Source: Acidimicrobilacustris europaeus (lineage in GTDB: Bacteria > Actinomycetota > Acidimicrobiia > Acidimicrobiales > Acidimicrobilacustridaceae). From it: DNA of 64,000 nt. The notes under the pieces are model-generated. The model was not told the origin of the DNA. It searched no databases and saw nothing but the letters and a program-made list of their open reading frames with translations. The stretch is from NCBI GenBank assembly GCA_965194515.1, contig OZ239146.1, forward strand, positions 992,001 through 1,056,000, in the 5' to 3' direction. Below are positions 1 through 7,482 of this stretch, in pieces. The position numbers and the translations under genes are program-made. Each line of letters starts with the position of its first letter. Position 1 is the stretch's first letter.

Positions 1-377
1 TCATGCTCGACGGATCTGGACTCGATACTGGTAACCGCATGTCGTGCGAGTTGAGTCTCGCTCTCGTGGCAGCGGTTTCTCAAAGGTCTGAATTTTCCGA
101 CGCCCTTCCGCTTGGCGGAAAGAGCGGAACCTTGCGCAAACGGATGCTCGCGACTCTCTCGACCGGAAGGGTGCGAGCGAAGACCGGTACCTTGAACAGC
201 GTGAATGCTCTTGCCGGATTTGCTGACACTCCACAGGGCTCCACGTTGGCCTTTGCGTTCATGCACAACGGCACCGACCCTCGGACCACCGGAGTCGCAG
301 ACGGATTTACTGATCGTCTCATGGCCTATCCCAAAGGTCCCAAGATCGCGTTGCTCGAACCGCTTCCAGTGAAATGA
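1..377 (+). CDS. dacB: D-alanyl-D-alanine carboxypeptidase/endopeptidase (PBP4 type), 3' part
   Basis: This is the C-terminal 124 residues of a peptidase S13 protein; the gene begins left of the window and the reading frame is open to base 1. The visible part starts with a DGSGL segment and contains KTGTL about 60 residues further on, which matches the conserved KTG box of penicillin-binding proteins. Family members trim or cleave peptidoglycan cross-links outside the membrane. The stop codon overlaps the ATG of the next gene (ATGA), so the two are probably cotranscribed. The catalytic SxxK serine lies outside the window. Family assignment is from motif recognition only. Confidence 0.85.
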   Translation, partial: MLDGSGLDTGNRMSCELSLALVAAVSQRSEFSDALPLGGKSGTLRKRMLATLSTGRVRAKTGTLNSVNALAGFADTPQGSTLAFAFMHNGTDPRTTGVADGFTDRLMAYPKGPKIALLEPLPVK

Positions 378-1033
378 CTCCCAACGTTGTGGGTTGGAAG
401 CGAGAGTTACCAATGTTTCCCCTCGGTACCGTTGCCTTGCCAGGTGTGGCGTTACCGCTCCAGGTTTTCGAGCCCCGTTATCGGGCGTTAGTGATGACCT
501 GCCTCACGGAAGACCGTCTCTTCGGATCGGTGCTTATCGATCGAGGTAGCGAAGTGGGAGGGGGAGACCACCGCTGCGACGCGGGCTCGCTCATCCGCAT
601 CATTCAGTCCGAAGAGTTGCCAGATGGTCGTTGGGCGGTTGTTGGGGTTGGAATCGAACGACTTCGAATCGTGGAATGGCTTCCTGATGATCCTTTTCCC
701 CGATGCATTGCCGAGGCATGGGCCGATGGCGAACCGACAGACACGACTGCTGAACTCGTCGTTCGCACTCTCGCAGCAACTCTCGGACTTATGGTTCGAC
801 TTGGGATTGATCACGCCGATCTCAGTTCTCGTCCAGACCTCGATCCCGATCCGTCGATTGCCTCATTTCAACTCGCTGCATTGTCACCGCTCGGACCTTT
901 GGACCGCCTTCAGGCGCTCAAATCGGTCGATCCCGATTCCCGCCTTCGGTTCCTACTGGCCTCTATCGAGGATCAGATAGCGACCCTCGATGCGATCGAC
1001 ACCCTTAATGGCGAGGACAATGCCTCTCAATAA
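374..1033 (+). CDS. Lon N-terminal (LON substrate-binding) domain protein
   Basis: A 219-residue stand-alone LON domain protein without ATPase or protease domains. The diagnostic N-terminal block is FPLGTVALPG followed by LQVFEPRYRALV (about residues 14-36), the classic beginning of PUA-like LON domains. Such solitary proteins are common in Actinobacteria; their substrate is unknown and the domain is assumed to bind protein. The ATG overlaps the dacB stop as ATGA, favouring this start, although the downstream ATG at 413 would also retain the whole domain. No signal peptide or membrane segment is visible, so it should be cytoplasmic. Confidence 0.85.
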   Translation: MTPNVVGWKRELPMFPLGTVALPGVALPLQVFEPRYRALVMTCLTEDRLFGSVLIDRGSEVGGGDHRCDAGSLIRIIQSEELPDGRWAVVGVGIERLRIVEWLPDDPFPRCIAEAWADGEPTDTTAELVVRTLAATLGLMVRLGIDHADLSSRPDLDPDPSIASFQLAALSPLGPLDRLQALKSVDPDSRLRFLLASIEDQIATLDAIDTLNGEDNASQ

Positions 1034-1155
1034 CCTCACTGGGGTTCCGAGTCGTGAGGTTTGCTCCCGGGGAATCCAAATGGGTGGGATACTTGTGCTT
1101 CTTCGAAGCCGGCAACCCGGCGGACCTTCAGTTCAGAACTCGCGAAGGATTATCT

Positions 1156-1503
1156 GTGGCGTCATCAAAATCACTTTCTGAGATTGTTCAGGATCTTTGG
1201 GATCTTCTCGTTGCCTACGCACGCCAGGAAACGATTGATCCACTCCGCAACATCGGTCGCTACTTGGCTTTCGGTGTCGGGGGAATGATCGTGATCACCC
1301 TCGGAGTCTTCTTGCTTGGCCTCTCAGGGTTGCGTGCACTTCAGACTCAAACCGGCGATGTCTTTGCCGGTTTCTGGTCATGGGTGCCCTACCTGATAGT
1401 TGCCCTCGTGTTCGGAGGCCTCGTCGCACTTGCGATCTCTCGGATCGGGAAGGGCACAGTTGGCACTCGGCCGACAAACGCACATCCAGGAGCAAACCGA
1501 TGA
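1156..1503 (+). CDS. Small two-helix membrane protein, actinobacterial Holin-X/phage-holin-like family
   Basis: Predicted 115-residue protein with a short polar N-terminus, an amphipathic helix and two hydrophobic helices separated by a short loop (roughly residues 40-62 and 77-97). This resembles the DUF1469/Holin-X family membrane proteins often found as small actinobacterial operons, but no function is established. The GTG at 1156 was chosen over the upstream ATG at 1054 because GAAGGA sits 6 bases before it and the extra 34 residues look random. It overlaps the next gene as ATGA, so 1156-1987 forms a three-gene cluster of small proteins. Confidence 0.7.
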   Translation: MASSKSLSEIVQDLWDLLVAYARQETIDPLRNIGRYLAFGVGGMIVITLGVFLLGLSGLRALQTQTGDVFAGFWSWVPYLIVALVFGGLVALAISRIGKGTVGTRPTNAHPGANR

Positions 1504-1709
1504 GCCCCAGCGGACCAATCACGCGAGATCACATCGAGCAGCGATTCCGCGACATCCAATCGGAAGTTGAAGGTGTCGAGTCAGAGGCGCGTAGCTACAC
1601 CACGATCACCGTGGCGGCAGTGGCTGTCACCCTTGTCGTCGTTGCGTTTGCTCTCGGGAGTCGGCGCGGGCGCAAGCGTCGAACGTTTGTCGAGATTCGC
1701 CGAGTATGA
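1500..1709 (+). CDS. Small single-pass membrane protein, unknown function
   Basis: A 69-residue protein: a charged, probably helical N-terminal half (residues 1-35), one transmembrane helix (about 36-52, rich in Val and Ala) and a strongly basic tail (RRGRKRR). ATG overlaps the stop of the upstream holin-like gene and its own stop overlaps the start of the next gene, so translational coupling is expected. The pattern recurs in Actinobacteria beside Holin-X proteins, which suggests a shared membrane or envelope role; I do not recognise a characterised family. Confidence 0.65.
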   Translation: MSPSGPITRDHIEQRFRDIQSEVEGVESEARSYTTITVAAVAVTLVVVAFALGSRRGRKRRTFVEIRRV

Positions 1710-1987
1710 GCCTGCTCTCTGATCTTCGTCGACGCGCTCTCACCAAAGGCGTCCTCGGTGGAAGCCGTCCCTGGCTGCTCCTCGGAATAGCGGCGTGGAC
1801 TGTTCGGGGGCTCCAATGGGCACTGCGACCAGAGCCCAAGGTCGTCTATCGGAGCAGGCTTGAGGTCGGCGAAACCATTGTCCTGCGTAACGAACCACCC
1901 CTTCCCACCCGCCGTAAACGGAGGAAGACGCGCAAGGCAGAGAAACGATCGATCCGCAAGGCTGAACGTCTTGCGAAACGCGCCTAG
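1706..1987 (+). CDS. Small basic conserved hypothetical protein
   Basis: A 93-residue protein with a short hydrophobic patch (about residues 20-36, WLLLGIAAWTV) and a C-terminal half that is extremely basic (many Arg/Lys, RRKRRKTRKAEKRS). It is the last member of the small cluster beginning at 1156 and starts inside the previous stop (ATGA). The combination suggests a membrane-associated protein with a cytoplasmic nucleic-acid or phospholipid-binding tail, but this is speculation from composition. No homologous family is recognised. Confidence 0.6.
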   Translation: MSLLSDLRRRALTKGVLGGSRPWLLLGIAAWTVRGLQWALRPEPKVVYRSRLEVGETIVLRNEPPLPTRRKRRKTRKAEKRSIRKAERLAKRA

Positions 1988-2014
1988 GAGTTTTGCCCTC
2001 AACCCTGCGATTAT

Positions 2015-2221
2015 GTGCAGGTGAAGGTACGACTGCATAACCCACGACGCGAACTCGAGATCGAGGGACCGATCACCATCATCAATCTCTTGGCCCGCCT
2101 CGACCTCAATCGAGAAGCGGTCCTTGTCGTCCGGGATGGCGAACTTGTTCCTGGAGACGAGAGCCTGTCCGACGATGACAGCATCGAAATTCGTCCGGTG
2201 ATTTCTGGAGGCGCGTCATGA
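2015..2221 (+). CDS. MoaD/ThiS-family sulfur carrier, TtuB-like
   Basis: A 68-residue ubiquitin-fold carrier starting at GTG, with the beta-grasp pattern and the typical acidic DDDSIEIRPVISGG ending. The gene overlaps the following TtuA-like thiolase by ATGA, which in the Thermus system is the enzyme that receives sulfur from the TtuB thiocarboxylate to make 2-thiouridine at position 54 of tRNA. The unusual point is that the protein does not end at the Gly-Gly that is adenylated; it ends GGAS, so two residues would have to be removed before activation. MoaD- or ThiS-like roles cannot be excluded, but the partner gene argues for tRNA thiolation. Confidence 0.75.
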   Translation: MQVKVRLHNPRRELEIEGPITIINLLARLDLNREAVLVVRDGELVPGDESLSDDDSIEIRPVISGGAS

Positions 2222-3192
2222 AATGTGTGACTTGTCGCGGACCTGCGATCATCGACATCCGCCGCCACAACTCGAATTTTTGCGCCGAACATTTCATTGA
2301 GCAGTGCCAACGTCAGGTTCGGAAGGCAATCGATGAATTTGAGATGTTCACCCCGGAAGACAAAATCCTCGTTGCTGTATCGGGTGGCAAGGATTCGTTA
2401 GCAATCTGGGACTTACTGCTGGACCTTGGGTACCAGGTTGACGGCCTGTACATCGGTTTAGGAATTGGGGAGTACAGCGATACTTCGTTGGAGTACGCCC
2501 GCGCCTATGCCCGGACTCGAGATATCCATTTGGTTGAAGTCGACGTGCCTTCAGCGTACGGCTTCGACATTCCCAACGGATCACGAGCAGCGAAGCGAGT
2601 GCCGTGTTCTGCTTGCGGACTTTCGAAACGTCATCTTTTCGATGAAGAAGCAATCAAGGGCGGGTACGACGTCCTCGTTACTGGCCACAATCTCGACGAC
2701 GAAGCCGCAGTTCTCTTCGGGAACACACTTCATTGGCACACCGAATACCTCGGCCGCCAGCTTCCAGTTCTGCCGGCTCGAGAGGGCTTTCCCCGGAAGG
2801 TGAAGCCGTTGGTTCGATTAGCGGAACGAGAGACCGCCGCCTATTGCATCGTGAAGGGGATCGACTATCTCGTCGATGAGTGCCCCATGGCGGCAGGCAA
2901 CAAGCATCTCAGCTACAAGAGTGCCCTCAACGAGATCGAAGCGATGTCGCCGGGAGCGAAGCACTCGTTCTATTTCGGATTCCTCGATCGAGCGGCAGCC
3001 TTCTTCGAGGTTGAAGCGTCTATCGACCGCGAGGGCCTCGTAGCCTGCGCATCATGTGGGGCCCCAACGACCTCTGAAATCTGTGCTTTCTGTCGGCTCG
3101 TAGTTCGAGCAGGAGGCCAACTTCCCGAACGAACCGGAGTCACCGCTGTGCCAGTAGATCTTGGTCCGACACGAAACGGGTCAATCCAGTGA
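2218..3192 (+). CDS. ttuA: tRNA 2-thiolation protein, TtuA/NcsA family
   Basis: A 324-residue PP-loop ATPase that adenylates tRNA uridine and transfers sulfur. Domains in order: an N-terminal zinc finger (C3, C6, C22, H25), the ATP-pyrophosphatase P-loop SGGKDS at 55-60, an iron-sulfur/catalytic cysteine set C130, C133 and C222, and a C-terminal zinc finger (C277, C280, C289, C292). The three central cysteines fall at the numbers reported for the [4Fe-4S] ligands of Thermus TtuA. It overlaps the upstream sulfur-carrier gene and the downstream TrmI gene (GTGA), giving a compact tRNA-modification operon: s2U54 and m1A58 are both T-loop modifications. Confidence 0.88.
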   Translation: MKCVTCRGPAIIDIRRHNSNFCAEHFIEQCQRQVRKAIDEFEMFTPEDKILVAVSGGKDSLAIWDLLLDLGYQVDGLYIGLGIGEYSDTSLEYARAYARTRDIHLVEVDVPSAYGFDIPNGSRAAKRVPCSACGLSKRHLFDEEAIKGGYDVLVTGHNLDDEAAVLFGNTLHWHTEYLGRQLPVLPAREGFPRKVKPLVRLAERETAAYCIVKGIDYLVDECPMAAGNKHLSYKSALNEIEAMSPGAKHSFYFGFLDRAAAFFEVEASIDREGLVACASCGAPTTSEICAFCRLVVRAGGQLPERTGVTAVPVDLGPTRNGSIQ

Positions 3193-3962
3193 GCCGCTCG
3201 TTCACCGTAGGCGATCGCGTTCTTCTGATTGACCCAAAGAAGCGTCGGTACCTCATCACCTTGAAGCCCGCCGGTGAATTCCATTCGCATTCTGGCTTCG
3301 TTCCTCACGACACTCTCATCGGATCGCCCGAGGGTGTCACGGTGCAGTCGACGAAGAATGTTGCCTACCTTGCTGTACGTCCCACGTTGTCCGATTTTGT
3401 GCTGAAGATGCCACGGGGTGCGCAGGTCATTTACCCAAAGGACCTCGGTCCAATCTTGATGCATGCTGACATCTTCCCCGGTGCACGTGTGCTCGAGTCG
3501 GGGGTTGGTTCCGGCGCACTCTCCATGGCGATGTTGCGAGCCGGGGCAGACATCGTTGGTTACGAACTTCGTGAAGACTTTGCCGATCGAGCAAAAGAAA
3601 ACGTCGAGGCGTTTCTCGGCGCAGAAGCACTTGAGCGTTATCGCGTTGAGTTACGCGATTGTTATGACGGAATCGACGAAACCGATCTCGATCGCGTGGT
3701 CCTTGATCTCCCCGAGCCATGGCAAGTCGTTCCCCATGCAGCGAAGGCGATGCATCCGGGCGGAATCCTCCTGGCCTACACACCGAGCATCGTGCAGGTG
3801 ATGCAACTCCGTCAGGCGCTTGAACAGAGCGCTTTCGACATGCCCGAAACTCTTGAGGTTCTGAATCGAACATGGCATGTTGAAGGGCTTGCGGTTCGCC
3901 CGGATCATCGCATGGTCGCTCATACCGGATTTCTCACCCATGCTCGATTGCTCGGCGGCTGA
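3189..3962 (+). CDS. trmI: tRNA (adenine-N1-)-methyltransferase TrmI
   Basis: A 257-residue SAM-dependent methyltransferase making m1A58 in the T-loop of tRNA. The N-terminal beta domain is followed by the Rossmann core with the SAM motif VLESGVGSGALSMAML near residues 100-115, and the family-typical DVVLDLPEPW region is seen as DRVVLDLPEPWQVV. The enzyme is usually a tetramer. The start is GTG overlapping the ttuA stop. In mycobacteria the equivalent gene (Rv2118c) also lies immediately upstream of the proteasome-ATPase region, so the position is conserved. Confidence 0.92.
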   Translation: MSRSFTVGDRVLLIDPKKRRYLITLKPAGEFHSHSGFVPHDTLIGSPEGVTVQSTKNVAYLAVRPTLSDFVLKMPRGAQVIYPKDLGPILMHADIFPGARVLESGVGSGALSMAMLRAGADIVGYELREDFADRAKENVEAFLGAEALERYRVELRDCYDGIDETDLDRVVLDLPEPWQVVPHAAKAMHPGGILLAYTPSIVQVMQLRQALEQSAFDMPETLEVLNRTWHVEGLAVRPDHRMVAHTGFLTHARLLGG

Positions 3963-3997
3963 GCGCGGGCGGTGTTGATCTTGCATCGGTCTGTGTC

Positions 3998-5167
3998 GTG
4001 AGCCTCTTTGACGTTGTGCTCCTCGGTGCATTCGCGCTTGCTCTTATTGGCGGCTACCGGCTCGGTTTCATCGCGAGGGTCATTTCGTGGATCGGATTGG
4101 CAGCAGGTCTCGCACTTGCGGTGTGGCTGCTCCCTAAGTTTCTCGAGCAACTCGGGTCCGCCAACCACGGGCTTCTGCTAGTCCTTTCGGTTGGTCTTCT
4201 TTTGGTCGGAGCCACGCTCGGACAAGCGGTTGGATTCTTCATCGGCGGCCGCCTCACTCCATCACGTCGTGACGCTGCGTTCGGCGTCATCGACAGGATT
4301 CTTGGAGCACTAGCGGGACTAGTCGGTGTCGTGATCATCCTGTGGCTCGTTGTTCCGGTTTTTGTTGCCACTCCTGGCTGGCTCGCGACACAGACATCCA
4401 ACTCTTGGGTTGCTCGTACCGTCGACAATTCACTCCCTCCACCACCTGATGCGATGCAGGCTCTGCGCACCGTCATCGGCGATGGCTCGTTTCCCGACGT
4501 TTTCGACGCCCTTCGACCATCCCCAAACCTTGGTGCTCCGCCTGCGTCGACCGGACTCACCATTGAAACTGCTGCGGCAGTCGCGAGATCAGTCGTCAAG
4601 GTTGAGGGTCCAGCGTGCGACAAACTCCAGGACGGTTCCGGTTTCGTTGTTGGTGAGGGTCTTATTGCAACCAACGCTCACGTTGTTGCAGGCGAACGAT
4701 CCACGACGGTCATTCGCAACGATGGCCGCCGATTCGATGGAGCAGTCGTGGCCTTCGACCCAGAGCGTGATTTGGCCGTGGTTCGCGTCAACGGTTTCGA
4801 TCGTCCCGCTCTTCCGCTGTCTCTCACTACTCCCGCCGATGGGACCTCCGGGGGAGTCTTTGGCCACCCCGGCGGCGAGCCGCTGCGAATTGCTCCATTC
4901 AGCGTCGCCAGGGTCATCAACGCAACTGGTCGCGATATCTACGGTTCACAAAGAACCGAACGCAAAGTCTTAGAGCTTTCTTCTTCTCTTCGACCGGGTG
5001 ACTCGGGAGCGGCACTTTCGAATTCGCAAGGGGTTGTTGTCGGCGTCGCCTTTGCCATTGCTCGTGACGTAGAGAATGTTGCGTATGCATTGGCGCCGTC
5101 TGAACTGCAGGCAGTTCTCGGACAAGTCGAAAGCTCCGCCGTGAGCACCGGCGCCTGCATCAACTAA
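3998..5167 (+). CDS. marP: MarP-like membrane-anchored periplasmic serine protease (CvpA domain + trypsin-like domain)
   Basis: A 389-residue protein. Residues 1-125 hold about four transmembrane helices of the CvpA/colicin-V-production type; residues 190-385 form a chymotrypsin-fold protease with catalytic triad H228 (TNAHVV), D258 (ERDLAVV) and S336 (GDSGAA). C207 and C387 are placed like the disulfide that controls M. tuberculosis MarP (Rv3671c), a protease needed for acid and oxidative stress resistance through cell-wall hydrolase processing. Start GTG. It is followed by a hairpin terminator shared with the convergent ferredoxin gene. Role in this organism is inferred by homology. Confidence 0.88.
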   Translation: MSLFDVVLLGAFALALIGGYRLGFIARVISWIGLAAGLALAVWLLPKFLEQLGSANHGLLLVLSVGLLLVGATLGQAVGFFIGGRLTPSRRDAAFGVIDRILGALAGLVGVVIILWLVVPVFVATPGWLATQTSNSWVARTVDNSLPPPPDAMQALRTVIGDGSFPDVFDALRPSPNLGAPPASTGLTIETAAAVARSVVKVEGPACDKLQDGSGFVVGEGLIATNAHVVAGERSTTVIRNDGRRFDGAVVAFDPERDLAVVRVNGFDRPALPLSLTTPADGTSGGVFGHPGGEPLRIAPFSVARVINATGRDIYGSQRTERKVLELSSSLRPGDSGAALSNSQGVVVGVAFAIARDVENVAYALAPSELQAVLGQVESSAVSTGACIN

Positions 5168-5222
5168 GAGCGCGCAGATCACACTCTTTAGAGGCTTTGG
5201 TCAAAGACATCAGGCAAAGAGA

Positions 5223-5247
5223 AGGGCCCCAGCAAAGCTGAGGCCCT
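5223..5247. terminator. Bidirectional hairpin terminator between marP and ferredoxin genes
   Basis: An 11-bp GC-rich stem with a single C/A mismatch (5223-5233 pairs with 5237-5247) and an AAA loop lies between two convergent genes. There is no long T-run, as is usual in high-GC Actinobacteria. Its position after both stop codons supports a shared terminator. Confidence 0.75.
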
Positions 5248-5278
5248 CAAAGACATTTACCTCTGTCGGAAATGCAGT

Positions 5279-5515
5279 TCACTCAACTTCGATGAAGATG
5301 CATTCTCCGGGGCATTCCTCGGCGGACTCGATGACGCCATCAAGCTGACCGTCGGGGATGTTGGCGAGACCAGCAGCGCCACCCGGATCGGAGAACACCT
5401 TGTCGCCCTCTTTGACATAAGCGAGACCGTCGTCAAGCAGCGTGAACACGTCAGGAGCAATCTCCTCGCAGAGTCCGTCGCCTGTGCAGAGATCCTGATC
5501 GATCCAGACCTTCAT
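5279..5515 (-). CDS. Small ferredoxin, 3Fe-4S or 4Fe-4S single-cluster type
   Basis: A 78-residue ferredoxin with C10, D13, C16, C68 and an extra C72 (CTGDGLC and CPGEC). The second ligand position of the usual CxxCxxC is Asp, typical of 3Fe-4S or Asp-ligated 4Fe-4S actinobacterial ferredoxins that deliver electrons to cytochromes P450 and other redox enzymes. It is divergently placed to arc; a ferredoxin gene near the proteasomal ATPase gene is a recurrent actinobacterial arrangement, although a functional link is not known. An AGAGG element lies about 11 bases before the ATG. Confidence 0.88.
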   Translation of the reverse strand: MKVWIDQDLCTGDGLCEEIAPDVFTLLDDGLAYVKEGDKVFSDPGGAAGLANIPDGQLDGVIESAEECPGECIFIEVE

Positions 5516-5692
5516 GTGTCACTACACCTCTTCGTGAGGGGGGATGGGAACGCCACAAACCATAGTTGCTCTGGCGTGAGATGAGGAACCGGGTGCCCAT
5601 TTCTTGGCGGAGCACTCATTCGAGCCGATTCCAGTCAGTCGTCGCGCTGGGAGGCCGGATAGGGTCCAACGCATACCGAGGAGGACTGCCTG

Positions 5693-7450
5693 ATGAGTAC
5701 CAAAGATCCCGATGTTGGCAGCAGTTCCTCTGACGATGAACTCAGAGAACAGTTCCGTGTTCTCGAAGAAGAAGTGGCCTCTCTCCGCCGGCGCCTGCAA
5801 GATGCCCCGAAGCGGGTCCGGACCCTTGAAGAGCGGATACTCGAGACCAAAGGGCAACTTTCTCAGGCCGTTAGCCAAAACGAGAAGCTGACCTACACGT
5901 TGCGTGAAGCCCGTGATCACATTGCAGCGCTCCGCGATGAGGTCGAAAAACTCAGTCAGCCTCCTGCGGCCTACGGAACATTCCTTGACCACAATGACGA
6001 CGGAACGGTTGATGTCTTCTCAGGAGGGCGCAAAGTTCGCGTCACACTTCATCCAGACATTGCGCCCGCTGAGTTACTCCGAGGATCAGAGGTCGTCCTC
6101 AACGAATCGCTCAACGTGGTACTGGCACGAGCCCCTGAGCGCACGGGCGAGGTCGTGACATTCAAAGAACTATTGAGCGACGGCCACCGAGCCATGATCG
6201 TCGGCCGAGCTGACGAAGAACAGGTCGTAGAGGTTGGCGCCGACCTTCTCGGCGTCAAACTTCGTTCCGGCGATTCATTGCTGCTTGATCCTCGCGCATC
6301 AATGCTCCTCGAAAAGCTCCCGCGTCCCGATGTTGAGGAACTCGTGCTCGAAGAGGTTCCAGATATCTCCTATGCCGACGTCGGCGGCCTCGACTCCCAA
6401 ATCGAACAGATCATGGACGCGGTTGAGCTTCCTTTCCTGCACCATGAACTCTTTGCTGAACACAAACTTCCGGCTCCGAAGGGCATCCTTCTTTACGGTC
6501 CTCCTGGCTGTGGGAAGACCCTCATTGCAAAGGCCGTTGCGAACTCACTCGCCAAGAAGGTTGCAGAGGTTTCAGGAGACGAACACGCACGCAGCTACTT
6601 CCTGAATATCAAGGGTCCTGAGTTACTCAATAAATACGTCGGTGAAACCGAGCGGCAGATCCGACTTGTCTTCGAACGAGCACGCGAGAAGAGCGAAGAG
6701 GGATGGCCAGTCATTGTCTTCTTCGACGAGATGGACTCGCTCTTCCGCACTCGTGGAACCGGCATCAGCTCAGATATGGAATCGACCATCGTGCCTCAGC
6801 TTCTCGCTGAGATCGATGGCGTAGAGACGCTCAAGAATGTCATCGTCATCGGAGCCTCGAATAGAGAGGATCTGATCGATCCCGCAATCCTTCGACCTGG
6901 TCGCCTCGACGTGAAGATCAAAATCGAGCGTCCCGACGAAAATTCGGCTGCACAGATTTTTGCCCGCTACCTCACTTCCGACTTACCTCTCGACATCGTC
7001 GAAGTTGATTCGCTCGGAGGCGGTGACCCCGAGAAGACCGTTCGCGTCATGATTGAGCAGACGGTTGCCGAGATGTATCGCGACGACGAGGCCAACCAGT
7101 TCCTCGAGGTCACGTACCAAAACGGCGACAAAGAGATCATGTACTTCAAGGACTTCTCGTCAGGTGCGATGATCGAGAACATCGTCAGACGCGCGAAGAA
7201 ACTTGCGATCAAACGTTTCCTGCGAACGGGCGAGCGCGGTATCCGTGTGAACGACATGTTCGAATCGATTCACCAGGAATACAAAGAGCACGAGGATCTC
7301 CCCAATACGACGAACCCAGACGACTGGGCCAAGATTTCGGGGAAGAAAGGCGAGCGGATTATCTACATCCGCACCCTTGTGAAGCATTCGGAGACAGAAA
7401 CCTCAGGTGGTCGCTCTATCGAGCGTGTCGGCACCGGCCAGTACCTCTGA
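5693..7450 (+). CDS. arc: Proteasome-activating AAA+ ATPase ARC/Mpa
   Basis: A 585-residue ring ATPase that captures pupylated proteins, unfolds them and feeds them to the 20S proteasome. In order: N-terminal coiled coil (about 15-90) that binds Pup, two OB-fold domains (about 95-215), and the AAA module with Walker A GPPGCGKT at 269-276 and Walker B IVFFDEMDSL at about 341-350. The protein ends in GQYL, the C-terminal tail that docks into the proteasome alpha ring, so the interaction is expected to be active. A strong GAGGAGG ribosome site lies 7 bases before the ATG. It opens the pupylation operon. Confidence 0.97.
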   Translation: MSTKDPDVGSSSSDDELREQFRVLEEEVASLRRRLQDAPKRVRTLEERILETKGQLSQAVSQNEKLTYTLREARDHIAALRDEVEKLSQPPAAYGTFLDHNDDGTVDVFSGGRKVRVTLHPDIAPAELLRGSEVVLNESLNVVLARAPERTGEVVTFKELLSDGHRAMIVGRADEEQVVEVGADLLGVKLRSGDSLLLDPRASMLLEKLPRPDVEELVLEEVPDISYADVGGLDSQIEQIMDAVELPFLHHELFAEHKLPAPKGILLYGPPGCGKTLIAKAVANSLAKKVAEVSGDEHARSYFLNIKGPELLNKYVGETERQIRLVFERAREKSEEGWPVIVFFDEMDSLFRTRGTGISSDMESTIVPQLLAEIDGVETLKNVIVIGASNREDLIDPAILRPGRLDVKIKIERPDENSAAQIFARYLTSDLPLDIVEVDSLGGGDPEKTVRVMIEQTVAEMYRDDEANQFLEVTYQNGDKEIMYFKDFSSGAMIENIVRRAKKLAIKRFLRTGERGIRVNDMFESIHQEYKEHEDLPNTTNPDDWAKISGKKGERIIYIRTLVKHSETETSGGRSIERVGTGQYL

Positions 7451-7482
7451 AGTTTCGTAAGAAGAGCCGGTAGGAATTTCTC

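Noticed and set aside
4054..4674. Minus-strand 206-residue frame
   Set aside because: Antisense of the MarP-like protease; composition is shuffled and no motif is seen.
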